Source: VXNF01 sp964618115
GTDB lineage: Bacteria > Actinomycetota > Acidimicrobiia > Acidimicrobiales > CATQHL01
DNA length: 64,000 nt
NCBI GenBank assembly: GCA_964618115.1
Contig: CAZTZI010000097.1
Location: forward strand, 23,912-87,911
Reading direction: 5' to 3'
Positions 35,053-43,928 of the stretch are shown piece after piece. Both the position numbers and the translations under genes were made by a program. The stretch's first letter is position 1. Each line of letters starts with the position of its first letter. The notes under the pieces are model-generated. The model saw only the letters and a list, made by a program, of their open reading frames with translations, had not been told where the DNA came from and did not search any database.

Positions 35053-35664
35053 TCAGTTCGCGGGCAGACCCACCACCTCGGCTACACCGGCCATTTCCGC
35101 GAGCGCCGCCCGCGTGGTGTCCGGCGCCACGCCTGCGCAGAGATCCGCCAGCACACGCGTGGCGAAACCCAGGCGAGCGGCATCCAGAACCGTGGCCCGC
35201 ACGCAGTAGTCCGTGGCGATCCCCACGATGTCGACTGCGCCGAGTTCGCGGGAGTGCAACCAGTCCTCGAGCGTGACGTCAGCGGATCCGACACCGTCGA
35301 AACCGGTGTAACTCGCCGAGTACTGGCCCTTCGAGAAGATCTCGCCCAGGGCGCCGGTATCGAGATCAGGGTGGAAGGCGGCCCCCGTCGTGCCGGCACG
35401 GCAGTGCGGTGGCCAGGTTCCCGCATAGTCGGGCCGCTCGGAGAAGTGGTCCCCGGGGTCGATGTGCCAATCCCGGGTGGCCACGACGGCCGCGTAGGAG
35501 CCGCCCGAAGCGCGTAGGTAGTCACTGATGCGCCCCGCCAGAGCGGCACCACCGGCAACGGGCAGCGCCGCTCCCGCGATATCACAGAAATCGTTCTGCA
35601 CATCCACGATCACGAGGGCGCGAGCCCTCTCGCGTTCGTTGCCGGATCCTGGGATCTCGTTCAC
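35053..35664 (-). CDS. pncA: Nicotinamidase (isochorismatase superfamily)
   Basis: 203 aa. Deamidates nicotinamide to nicotinate. The catalytic triad is D21 (VDVQNDF), K112 (FSKGQY) and C153 (ATDYCVRAT). D65, H67 and H73 lie in RDWHIDPGDH, the metal region. The GTG overlaps the stop of the nicotinate phosphoribosyltransferase gene (GTGA), so two consecutive NAD salvage enzymes are made together. Confidence 0.92.
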   Translation of the reverse strand: MNEIPGSGNERERARALVIVDVQNDFCDIAGAALPVAGGAALAGRISDYLRASGGSYAAVVATRDWHIDPGDHFSERPDYAGTWPPHCRAGTTGAAFHPDLDTGALGEIFSKGQYSASYTGFDGVGSADVTLEDWLHSRELGAVDIVGIATDYCVRATVLDAARLGFATRVLADLCAGVAPDTTRAALAEMAGVAEVVGLPAN

Positions 35665-36971
35665 GCATCCTCCAGGGCGGGCTCGATGGGCAGCCACGGC
35701 TCGCCGGGGACCAACTCGAGCGCGGCGGGCCGGAGACACCTGAGTGCCTCGCGATGATAGGCGCGGGCCCTCCGGACACTCCGGGCGGGAGCGGCGGCAT
35801 CCCCCAACACGACCGCTCCATCACGCACGAATTCGGTCTGCAGCGCAACCCCTCCAGCCGGAGCGGATGCATCGGACGCCAGGAGAACCTCCGCGGTCGC
35901 CAGACCGTTGCCGTCCAGGAGGCGGAATGCCCGCTTGCGGCCCGGTCGCCAGGACTTGGCGAGGGAGCGTTTGCGCACCGCTCGGCCGTCGATCTCCACC
36001 AGCTTGTAGACCAGGCCCGCGGTCGGAGCCCCGGCACCCGCGACCAACTCGGTGCCCACGAGGTAACCATCGGCCGGCACCGACGCCAGCGCGGCGATGT
36101 CGTGCTCGTCCAGATCGCCCGAGAGGATGATGCGGGTCCGGTGGGCGCCGAGCTCGTCCAGCTGGCGCCGGACGGCCACCGCGGAGGCCCCCAGGTCACC
36201 CGAATCGATGCGCAACGCGCCCATGCCGGGGCCCGCCGCCTCGACGGCTCGCCGGACCCCCTCGGCGACGTCGTAGGTGTCGACCAGGTAGGTGCTTCCG
36301 GCTCCGAGGAGGTCGACCTGCGCGGCCATGGCGGCGCGCTCGTCGGCGTGGGCGAGGATGAAGGCGTGCCCGATCGTCCCACCGGTGGGAACGCCGAATC
36401 GCCGTCCCGCCTCCAGGTTCGAGGTGGCGTCGAACCCGCACACGTGGGCGGCACGAGCCGCAGCCGGCGCTGCCTCCTCGTGGGTGCGACGGCTTCCCCC
36501 CTCGAGCAGCATGCGGGCGCCCGCGGCAGACCGCATGCGCGCCGCAGCGGCGGCGATGGCGGAGTCGTGGTTGAGGATCGACAGCACCAGCGTCTCGAGG
36601 ACGACCGTCTCGGCGAACGTGCCGCTGACGGTCAGGATCGGCGAGCCGGGTACGTAGAACTCGCCCTCGTTGTACCCACTGATGTTGCCGGAGAAGGAGA
36701 ATTCGGCGAGACGTCGCAGACCGGCGTCGGACACGATGCGCTCCCGGCCCAGGAAGTCCAACTCGGCGGGACCGAAGCGGAAGTTCTCCAGAGCCGCCAG
36801 CAGGCGGCCGGTGCCGGCCACGACCCCGTAACGGCGCCCCGGCGGCAGGCGGCGGCAGAACACCTCGAAGGTCGCCGGCAGGTCCGCCACGCCCGACCGC
36901 AGGGCGGCGTCGATCATCGTCAACTCGTACTGGTCGGTCATCAGGGCCACCGATGGCAGGTTGCCCGTCAC
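35661..36971 (-). CDS. pncB: Nicotinate phosphoribosyltransferase
   Basis: 436 aa. Converts nicotinate and PRPP to nicotinate mononucleotide. LMTDQYELTM at residues 10-19, the FSFSGNISGYNEG region, the phosphorylated His in GTIGHAFILAH and RIDSGDLG of the PRPP site are all family hallmarks. The GTG overlaps the M23 gene stop (GTGA). PncA acts just before this enzyme. Confidence 0.92.
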   Translation of the reverse strand: MTGNLPSVALMTDQYELTMIDAALRSGVADLPATFEVFCRRLPPGRRYGVVAGTGRLLAALENFRFGPAELDFLGRERIVSDAGLRRLAEFSFSGNISGYNEGEFYVPGSPILTVSGTFAETVVLETLVLSILNHDSAIAAAAARMRSAAGARMLLEGGSRRTHEEAAPAAARAAHVCGFDATSNLEAGRRFGVPTGGTIGHAFILAHADERAAMAAQVDLLGAGSTYLVDTYDVAEGVRRAVEAAGPGMGALRIDSGDLGASAVAVRRQLDELGAHRTRIILSGDLDEHDIAALASVPADGYLVGTELVAGAGAPTAGLVYKLVEIDGRAVRKRSLAKSWRPGRKRAFRLLDGNGLATAEVLLASDASAPAGGVALQTEFVRDGAVVLGDAAAPARSVRRARAYHREALRCLRPAALELVPGEPWLPIEPALEDA

Positions 36972-38173
36972 GGCAGGTACCCCAGAGGATCGACGGCGGT
37001 GCCGTTCAGGCGGATCTCGAAATGGAGGTGAGGACCCGTCGAGAGGCCGGTCGAGCCGATGTTGCCGATCTGCTGGAGCGGGCTCACGCTGGTGCCCGGC
37101 CGCACGGTCACCGCCGACAGGTGGGCGTACACCGACGAGAGCCTGTCGATGTGCTCGATCACGACGGCGTTGCCGTAGCCGCCCCAGGGCCCGGCGGTGA
37201 TGACCACTCCCGCCCGGGCCGCGTACACGGGCTGACCGTGCACGGTGCCCAGGTCGATCCCGGCGTGCAGCCGGTAGACACCCAGGATCGGGTGGAGCCG
37301 GTTGCCGTAGCCCGAACTCACCCTCCCCGCTGTCGGCCAGACGAAGCCGGATGAGCCGGCGGCCTCCTCCTGGGCGCGCACCCACGCCTCCGCCTTCTCG
37401 CGGTACTCGGTGACCTGGATGAAGTTCTCCAACTCCGAGGCCTCCCGGTCCCACTCGGCGAACTCCCGCTCCAGCGCGCGGCGACGTTTGTCGAGTTCGG
37501 CCTTGATGGCGGCCTGCCGCACGCGGCGTTCCTCCAGGACCGCCAGGTCGGCCTCCAAGCCCGCCTGCAGGCGTTGAACCTCGGCAACCGAGGAGGCGGC
37601 CTCCGCCAGCGCCACGTCGTAGCGATCCTCGGCCAGGCGGATCTCGTCCACCAGATCCCCGGCGTTCCCATGCACGGCCTCGAGAAGCGCCAGGCGGCGC
37701 AATCCGTGCGTCAGATCCTCCGAACTCAGCAAGGTCGCCGTGCGCTCACTGCCGGCCTGCAGGTACACCGCCACGACGATCGCCTGGACGTCGAGGCGGA
37801 CGTCCTCGATGTCCAACCGGGCCCAGCCGATGGCCGCCTCCTTCTGGCGCTGGACGGCGATCTGCGCGCGCAGCTGTTGCTCGGCCGCCTGCACGTTCGC
37901 CTCCTGGCGCGCCACCAACTCCTCAGCCGCCTGGAGCGCCTTGAAGACTTCGACGTCCTCGGCGTCCAGGACATCGATCCGGGCCCGGAGAGCGAGCTTC
38001 TCCTCTTCCGCCCGCTCCAACTCGGCGCGCGCCTCGGCAATGGTCTCCTGTGCCAGGCTCGGAGACCCGGCAGGCAGGGTTCCCAGCAGCAATACGACGA
38101 CGACAAGCAAGCGCAGCGCCGTCCGACGATCCCGTATCCGTCCTGACGATCGCACGCGGCGGCAGCGTAGCAA
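36968..38173 (-). CDS. M23 peptidase with coiled coil (EnvC-like murein hydrolase or activator)
   Basis: 401 aa. N-terminal signal peptide (LRLLVVVVLLLGTLPAGSPS to about residue 41), a long Glu/Ala/Arg-rich coiled coil (about 42-270), and a C-terminal M23 domain with HAGIDLG and HLHFEIR, so both zinc motifs H-x3-D and HxH are present. It is probably an active peptidase outside the membrane that cuts peptidoglycan cross-bridges, or an activator. TTG 38173 is a good start: GGAGGGAGGA lies just upstream. Confidence 0.87.
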   Translation of the reverse strand: MLRCRRVRSSGRIRDRRTALRLLVVVVLLLGTLPAGSPSLAQETIAEARAELERAEEEKLALRARIDVLDAEDVEVFKALQAAEELVARQEANVQAAEQQLRAQIAVQRQKEAAIGWARLDIEDVRLDVQAIVVAVYLQAGSERTATLLSSEDLTHGLRRLALLEAVHGNAGDLVDEIRLAEDRYDVALAEAASSVAEVQRLQAGLEADLAVLEERRVRQAAIKAELDKRRRALEREFAEWDREASELENFIQVTEYREKAEAWVRAQEEAAGSSGFVWPTAGRVSSGYGNRLHPILGVYRLHAGIDLGTVHGQPVYAARAGVVITAGPWGGYGNAVVIEHIDRLSSVYAHLSAVTVRPGTSVSPLQQIGNIGSTGLSTGPHLHFEIRLNGTAVDPLGYLP

Positions 38174-38306
38174 GCGATTCCTCCCTCCAATGGTCCCGCC
38201 GCTCCCACCTCGGGCTCCCCACCGTCGTTGCCGACTCTCCCCGAACGGTGCCGCGGAGTGGGTGGGTGCGAGATCGTCACCGGAAGGCCCGTTGGTGGAC
38301 CACTCC

Positions 38307-38312
38307 TATACT
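38307..38312 (+). promoter_or_regulatory. -10 box upstream of the men genes
   Basis: TATACT is a strong -10 box, 6 nt before GTG 38319. It could start a leaderless transcript of a 34-codon ORF and the men operon behind it. Confidence 0.4.
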
Positions 38313-38318
38313 CGCATC

Positions 38319-38423
38319 GTGCAGGATGACTTCGCTGAAGTGGCCGGCGCCCGGACCAGGGTCGCCCGCGGGCAGCGCCCTGAGGCCACGGCGTCGACGT
38401 ACCGGCGGACACGCCGGTACTGA
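38319..38423 (+). CDS. Possible 34-aa leaderless small ORF
   Basis: GTG to TGA, beginning with an acidic turn and ending in an Arg/Tyr-rich tail. Only the placement of TATACT 6 nt upstream supports it; no homology is recognised. It ends 32 nt before menF. It may be a leader for the men operon or no gene at all. Confidence 0.25.
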   Translation: MQDDFAEVAGARTRVARGQRPEATASTYRRTRRY

Positions 38424-38455
38424 TCCTCTCGGGACGGCGCGGCGAGACCACACCG

Positions 38456-39880
38456 ATGAGCCTTGCGGCCGGGCAAGCGCCCGTCGAAGTGCACGGACAC
38501 GCCGATCCGAGCGACCTGCGGTGTCGCGAGCTGCCGGAGTCGGCGTCAGCCGATCTCCTCGCGACGTTCGCGGCGGCGACTCATCACCGGCGGTTCTGCT
38601 GGCTGCAGCCGGACAGAGATCTCTGCATGGTCGGGCTCGGGTCGGCTCTGGTGTGGCGCCCTTCGAGCCGCGCGGGGCGTTTCGCCGAGGCGACCCGTTT
38701 GGTGGCCGAAGTCGCGCGGCTCGCCGACATGTCGGCCGCGCACGGCATGCACCCGGGCGGGGCGGAGCCGGCCGGACCGATCCTGTGCGGCGGCTTCTCG
38801 TTCGACCCGAGGCCGGAGGGACACCGCTCGCGCTGGGCGGAATTCGACGCCGGGACTCTCGTGATGCCGGAACTGCTGGGGATCGCCCGGCAGGGGAAGG
38901 TGCGATGGCTGGTCACGGCCGAGCGTGATCTCCTGGCAGAGGCGATGCAGCGCTCGGTCGACCTCGTGCGGGCAGCCGCGGCAGCTCCGCCGGATGCGAC
39001 CCAACTCGTCCTCCTGGGCCAACGCTCCCGTGCCGACGATGAGACGTACCTCGCCATGATCACAGCGGCACTGGAGGAGATCGAGGCCGGTGAGCTCCGG
39101 AAGGTCGTGCCGGCACGGCAGGTCACCGCCCACCTTGCCGGCTCTCCGGGTGGCAGTGCCGTCGCCGAGTTGCTGAGGCGGCTCGCCGGTCATTATCCGG
39201 CCGCGAGCACCTTCGCCGTCGGATGCGGTCCCCTCACCCTGCTGGGCGCCACGCCCGAACTGCTGATCCGCACCCACGACGGGATCGTCGAGACGGACGC
39301 TCTCGCGGGATCGTGCCCCCGCGGAAGCGACCTGGAGCACGACACGGCGCTGGCTCGGGAAATGCTGGCCAGCCCCAAGGAACGCCACGAGCACGACACG
39401 GTGGTCGAGCACCTGCGCCACGGGATGACTGCTGCAGGCGTCGCGCTCGAGCCTGTCCCGTCAGAGCCGCAGGTCCGCGCCCTCGCGGGTATCCAACACC
39501 TGTGCACGCCGCTGCGGGGACGAGCGGCCACCGCACCCGGCATGATCTTCGATCTCGCCGACGCCCTTCACCCGACCCCTGCCGTGGCAGGCCTGCCCGT
39601 GGCCGGCGCGCTGCGGTTCCTCCGCCGCCACGAGTCCACCGATCGGGGCTGGTTCGCGGGCCCGGTGGGATGGACCGACCTGGCCGGCAACGGTGAACTC
39701 TGCCTGGCGCTGCGATCCGGGCTCGTGGACACATCGAGCAATGAGATGTCGCTGTTCGCAGGCTCAGGTGTGGTTGCGGAGTCGGACCCCACCGCAGAAC
39801 TGGCCGAGACCGACACGAAACTCGACGCCCTTCCGTCGGTCGCCGACGACGGTCCACTCGCCGAGCGCCCCCGACAGTGA
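38456..39880 (+). CDS. menF: Isochorismate synthase
   Basis: 474 aa. Chorismate-binding enzyme, first step of menaquinone synthesis: chorismate to isochorismate. C-terminal domain signatures: GELRKVVPARQV, LLGATPELLIRT, LAGSCPRG, PKERHEHDTVVEHL and WFAGPVGW. It opens the men run, and its stop overlaps menD by 4 nt. No clear ribosome-binding site precedes ATG 38456. Confidence 0.9.
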   Translation: MSLAAGQAPVEVHGHADPSDLRCRELPESASADLLATFAAATHHRRFCWLQPDRDLCMVGLGSALVWRPSSRAGRFAEATRLVAEVARLADMSAAHGMHPGGAEPAGPILCGGFSFDPRPEGHRSRWAEFDAGTLVMPELLGIARQGKVRWLVTAERDLLAEAMQRSVDLVRAAAAAPPDATQLVLLGQRSRADDETYLAMITAALEEIEAGELRKVVPARQVTAHLAGSPGGSAVAELLRRLAGHYPAASTFAVGCGPLTLLGATPELLIRTHDGIVETDALAGSCPRGSDLEHDTALAREMLASPKERHEHDTVVEHLRHGMTAAGVALEPVPSEPQVRALAGIQHLCTPLRGRAATAPGMIFDLADALHPTPAVAGLPVAGALRFLRRHESTDRGWFAGPVGWTDLAGNGELCLALRSGLVDTSSNEMSLFAGSGVVAESDPTAELAETDTKLDALPSVADDGPLAERPRQ

Positions 39881-41670
39881 CCGCGTACGACTACTTCGGG
39901 ACGTTCTTCGAGGAGCTGGCAACGCAGGGAGTGCGCCACGTGGTCTGCTCCCCCGGCTCCCGCTCCGCTCCCCTGGTCCTCTCAGCCCATGCAGAGCCCC
40001 GACTGCGCGCCTGGGTCCAGATCGACGAGCGGGCGGGTGGGTTCTTCGCGCTCGGACTTGCCAAAGCGTCACACGAGTGCGTCGCTCTGATCTGCACGTC
40101 GGGCAGTGCAGCGGCCAACTACCTGCCCGCGCTGAGCGAGGCCTTCTACGACGGGGTCGCGCTGGTGACCTTGACCGCCGACCGCCCGCCGGAGTTGCGC
40201 GACCGGGGAGCCGGCCAGACGATCGATCAGATCCGCCTGTATGGCGGACACGTCCGCTGGTCCGCCGACCTGCCCGTGCCCGACGGGGTGCGACCGGACC
40301 ACGCGCGTTACGTCGCCCGGCGAGCCGTCGCCACTGCGTCGGGCCCACCGGCCGGCCCGGTGCACCTCAACGTTCCGTTGCGCGAGCCTCTCGAGCCGCC
40401 CGCCGGGAATGCTCCCGCCACGGCGAGAGCGACGTCGGGCCGGCGCGCCGTGCACCAGGAGCCGGCGGCATCTCCGACAGAGGTGGCGTCGCTGGCCCAC
40501 CTCGTGCGTTGCCACGACCGGGGCTTGCTGGCGGTCGGACCGTCAGACCTCGATCCCGCCGACGCAGCAGCGGTCAAGCGCTTGGCGGCCGTGGCCGGTT
40601 GGCCGATCGTCGCAGACGCCGCCTCGGGGCTGCGCCGCGGCGGCTCCGATGACGCCACGATCATCGCCGCCGGTCATCATCTGGCCGGCACGCCGTCCTT
40701 CTGGGACGCTCACCGGCCCGAGGTGATCATCAGGGCGGGTCATCCCACCGCGGGGCGGGTGCTGCGGGAGGGGCTGGCCGGATGGGGATCGGAGACCTGG
40801 CTCATCGATCCCCTCGACCGGTGGCCCGAGCCGACCACGGTGCCGGCCGGCCAGTGGCGGAGCCCGATCGGCGCTCTTGCGCGAGGGGTTCTGACGGCTC
40901 TCGGGGCCACCGGGAACGATCCGCCCACCGCTCAGGAGGACACCGACTGCGCAACACCTGCCCGCCCGGCCGATCGGCGCGACTCCACCTGGGCGTCGGC
41001 GTGGCAGGAGGCCGAGGCCGTCGCACAGCAGGCGATCACCAGGACTCTCCGATCGAGACCGCTGATGGAGGCGGGCATGGCTCGCGCTCTTGGCGAGACT
41101 CTCGGGCCCGAAACGATTCTCTACGCTTCGAACAGCATGCCCGTGCGGGACTTGGACGCCTTCCTGGCCCCCGACGGAGAGGCGCCCCGTGTCGTGGCAC
41201 ACCGAGGCACCAACGGGATCGACGGCGTCGTTTCCGCGGCCGCCGGTTGTGCCGCCGCTGCGCCACCCGTCGTGCTGCTCGCCGGAGACCTGGCACTGCT
41301 CCACGACGTCGGTGGACTCCTCGGCGCGGTCCGCCTCGGGGTCGATCTCACGATCGTGGTGCCCAACAACGACGGCGGCGGAATCTTCTCGTTCCTTCCC
41401 GTGGCCGAGGCGGTCCCACGGCTCGACTTCGAGCGATTCTTCCTCACTCCCCACGGCACCGATCTGGCCACGGTCCTGGCGGGCTTCGGCATCCGTCACC
41501 ACCTTGTCAGCGAGGCAGCGGAACTCCGCGAGACGCTGAAGGCCTCCGAATCCTCCGGCACCGTCGACGTCATAGAGGTCCCGGTGGACGCGGAGGCGAA
41601 TGTGGCGCAACACCGGCTCGTCGAGATGACCGTTCGGGAGGCTCTGTCGAGCGACAGTCGCCCGACATGA
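39877..41670 (+). CDS. menD: SEPHCHC synthase (MenD)
   Basis: 597 aa. Thiamine diphosphate enzyme adding 2-oxoglutarate to isochorismate. VVCSPGSRSAPLVLSAH, DERAGGFFALGLAKAS and ICTSGSAAANYLPA are the N-terminal signatures. GDLALLHDVGGLLGAVRL with PNNDGGGIFSFLP holds the ThDP/Mg site. The GTG overlaps menF (GTGA) and the stop overlaps menC (ATGA). Confidence 0.93.
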   Translation: MTAYDYFGTFFEELATQGVRHVVCSPGSRSAPLVLSAHAEPRLRAWVQIDERAGGFFALGLAKASHECVALICTSGSAAANYLPALSEAFYDGVALVTLTADRPPELRDRGAGQTIDQIRLYGGHVRWSADLPVPDGVRPDHARYVARRAVATASGPPAGPVHLNVPLREPLEPPAGNAPATARATSGRRAVHQEPAASPTEVASLAHLVRCHDRGLLAVGPSDLDPADAAAVKRLAAVAGWPIVADAASGLRRGGSDDATIIAAGHHLAGTPSFWDAHRPEVIIRAGHPTAGRVLREGLAGWGSETWLIDPLDRWPEPTTVPAGQWRSPIGALARGVLTALGATGNDPPTAQEDTDCATPARPADRRDSTWASAWQEAEAVAQQAITRTLRSRPLMEAGMARALGETLGPETILYASNSMPVRDLDAFLAPDGEAPRVVAHRGTNGIDGVVSAAAGCAAAAPPVVLLAGDLALLHDVGGLLGAVRLGVDLTIVVPNNDGGGIFSFLPVAEAVPRLDFERFFLTPHGTDLATVLAGFGIRHHLVSEAAELRETLKASESSGTVDVIEVPVDAEANVAQHRLVEMTVREALSSDSRPT

Positions 41671-42782
41671 CCGGCGCGAGCGCCGGCGGTGGCCCGGCGG
41701 CCTCGCTGTACCGCTACGTGCTGCCACTGCGCGAGCCGCTCCTGACCGGCCGCGGACCGATCACCCACAGGCGCGGCGTGCTGGTGTGCCTACGCGACGC
41801 GCTGGGAAACTCGGGATGGGGTGAAGCGGCCCCGCTCCGGGGCTGGAGTGGTCCCGACCTGGCGACCACCGCCGACGTACTGGCACGCTGGCTGCGATCC
41901 GGCGCGCCAACCGGTGATCCGGCGTCCCCGGTCCCCCACATCGATGCACGGCTCAGCGGTGCGCCGTGCGCGTGGGCGGCGATCGGTGGAGCCACCGCCG
42001 ACTTGGAGGCCCGCCGGCTCGGCATGACTCTCGCCGAGTTCTTGGCGTCGGAAACGCCGGAGGCCCGAGATCCGGTCTCGAGCCCGGTGGCGACCGCGGC
42101 ACTGCTCGAGGGCGAGACACCCTCGGCGGTCGCCGGTGCTGCGGCGGCTGCCGGCGCCGCGGGATTCGGGACCGTCAAGCTCAAGGTGGGGAAGCGACCC
42201 TTGGCCACCGACGTGGCCCGTGTGGCGGCGGTGCGAGAGGTGTCACCGGATGTGGCACTGCGCCTCGATGCCAACGGTGCCTGGGGATCGGAGGCGCCCG
42301 TTGCCCTCGAGGCCCTAAGCCGGTTCGAACCCGAACTCGTGGAGGAACCCTGCCAGGGACTCGACGAACTCCGGGCACTGCAGGCGCGTACGACCGTCCC
42401 GATCGCCGCCGACGAGAGCCTGCCGCCCCTGGCCGATCTGCAGCGCCACCTGCCGCTCGGCGTGGGCGTCGCCGTCCTGAAACCCTCCGCCCTGGGTGAT
42501 CCCAGGTCCGTCCTCCGGGCCGTGGTCGCGCTGCGGGAGAGCGGCACCGAAGTGGTCGTCGGCTCCTTCCTCGAGAGTGCCGTGGGGCTCGCGATGGCCA
42601 CCCATGTCGCCGCGGTCGCCGGCGGCCCGGCGGCCGGCCTCGGCACCGCCGCGATGCTGCTGGAGGACGTCTGCGCGCCGCTGGCGGTGCGTGACGGCGC
42701 GCTGGTGCTGGCGCCGGAGCCGGGACTCGGGCTCGCCCCCGATCCCGGCCGGCTGACCGTGCTCGCCGAGTCCGAGACCTGA
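41667..42782 (+). CDS. menC: o-Succinylbenzoate synthase
   Basis: 371 aa, enolase superfamily dehydratase acting on SHCHC. KLKVGK holds the catalytic Lys pair, RLDANGAW and EEPCQG the metal-binding Asp and Glu, and AADESL the third acid; a further Lys lies in AVLKPSALG. The ATG overlaps menD by 4 nt. An unrelated longer frame is open upstream within menD and is not used. Confidence 0.9.
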   Translation: MTGASAGGGPAASLYRYVLPLREPLLTGRGPITHRRGVLVCLRDALGNSGWGEAAPLRGWSGPDLATTADVLARWLRSGAPTGDPASPVPHIDARLSGAPCAWAAIGGATADLEARRLGMTLAEFLASETPEARDPVSSPVATAALLEGETPSAVAGAAAAAGAAGFGTVKLKVGKRPLATDVARVAAVREVSPDVALRLDANGAWGSEAPVALEALSRFEPELVEEPCQGLDELRALQARTTVPIAADESLPPLADLQRHLPLGVGVAVLKPSALGDPRSVLRAVVALRESGTEVVVGSFLESAVGLAMATHVAAVAGGPAAGLGTAAMLLEDVCAPLAVRDGALVLAPEPGLGLAPDPGRLTVLAESET

Positions 42783-42939
42783 CGGGCGGCGCTCTCCCCG
42801 CCGGCCACCGGCCAGCAGCACCGCGCCCGCGGTTCTCGTTGCCGCTGTTGGCGGTTCAGCGGGCAATACCGTGTCATCAACGACCGGATACCCACGCCGT
42901 CACGACGCGCCAACCCTCGACGATGAACCAGGAGAGCCA

Positions 42940-43875
42940 GTGAATTCCCCCAGCGACGCCAGACCGTCCAGCGATCCGGATCCCTTCGCCGCACCCCGGC
43001 CCCGTGGCGCCGCGGACCCCGCCGAGAGCCTGATCCGACCGGGTGCCGACTGGGTCGAACACAGCGAGGCATACGGCGACATCGGCTACGCCACCGCCGG
43101 CGGCATCGCCAGGCTCACCATCCAACGCCCCGAGGTCCGCAACGCCTTCCGCCCCCAGACTCTCTTCGAACTCGCCGACGCCCTGAACCGGGCACGGGAC
43201 GATGACCGGATCGGAGCCGTGATCCTCTGCGGTGCCGGCGATCTGGCGTTCTGCTCCGGTGGGGACCAGCGCATCAGGGGCGACGACGGCTACCTCGGCG
43301 ACGACGACGTGGCCCGCAAGGGCATCGGCCGCCTCAACGTGCTGGACCTGCAGGTCCAGATCCGCCGCACCCCCAAGCCCGTGGTGGCCATGGTGGCCGG
43401 CTACGCCATCGGTGGCGGCCACGTGCTGCACATCGTCTGCGACCTCACCATCGCCGCCGACAACGCGGTCTTCGGCCAGACAGGCCCCCGGGTGGGCTCC
43501 TTCGACGGCGGCTACGGCTCGGGCCTGCTGGCCCGCCACGTCGGCCAGAAGAAGGCCCGGGAGATCTGGTACCTGTGCCGCCAGTACGGCGCCGCCGAAG
43601 CCCTCGACATGGGGCTCGTGAACGCGGTCGTGCCGCTCGAGGAACTGGAGGTCGAGACGGTGCGCTGGTGCCGGCGCATGCTCGACCACTCGCCGCTGGC
43701 CCTGCGCATGCTGAAGGCCGCCATGAACGCCGCCGACGACGGGCTCGCCGGCATCCAGCAGCTGGCCGGCGACGCCACTCTCCTCTTCTACCAGACCCCC
43801 GAGGCGCAGCACGGCCGGGACAGCTACGTGAACCGCACGCCTCCCGACTTCGGCCAGTTCCCCCGGCGTCCCTGA
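42940..43875 (+). CDS. menB: 1,4-Dihydroxy-2-naphthoyl-CoA synthase
   Basis: 311 aa, crotonase fold. Closes the naphthoate ring. RPEVRNAFRPQT, the oxyanion-hole SGGDQ, AGYAIGGGHVLH, GPRVGSFDGGYGSG and a C-terminal FGQFPRRP are MenB hallmarks. Start GTG 42940 is favoured by AGGAG 5 nt upstream (42930-42934); GTG 42871 in the same frame would add a 23-residue low-complexity leader. It lies 157 nt after menC. MenE, MenA and the last methyltransferase are not in the window. Confidence 0.92.
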   Translation: MNSPSDARPSSDPDPFAAPRPRGAADPAESLIRPGADWVEHSEAYGDIGYATAGGIARLTIQRPEVRNAFRPQTLFELADALNRARDDDRIGAVILCGAGDLAFCSGGDQRIRGDDGYLGDDDVARKGIGRLNVLDLQVQIRRTPKPVVAMVAGYAIGGGHVLHIVCDLTIAADNAVFGQTGPRVGSFDGGYGSGLLARHVGQKKAREIWYLCRQYGAAEALDMGLVNAVVPLEELEVETVRWCRRMLDHSPLALRMLKAAMNAADDGLAGIQQLAGDATLLFYQTPEAQHGRDSYVNRTPPDFGQFPRRP

Positions 43876-43896
43876 ACGGGGCACCGGCCACCGGCG

Positions 43897-43911
43897 CGGC
43901 CCGCCGGGCCG
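43897..43911. terminator. Hairpin between menB and the binding lipoprotein gene
   Basis: CGGCCC, 3-nt loop, GGGCCG: a 6-bp stem in the 53-nt gap of two convergent genes. Confidence 0.35.
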
Positions 43912-43928
43912 GCCGATCGCTCAATCGC

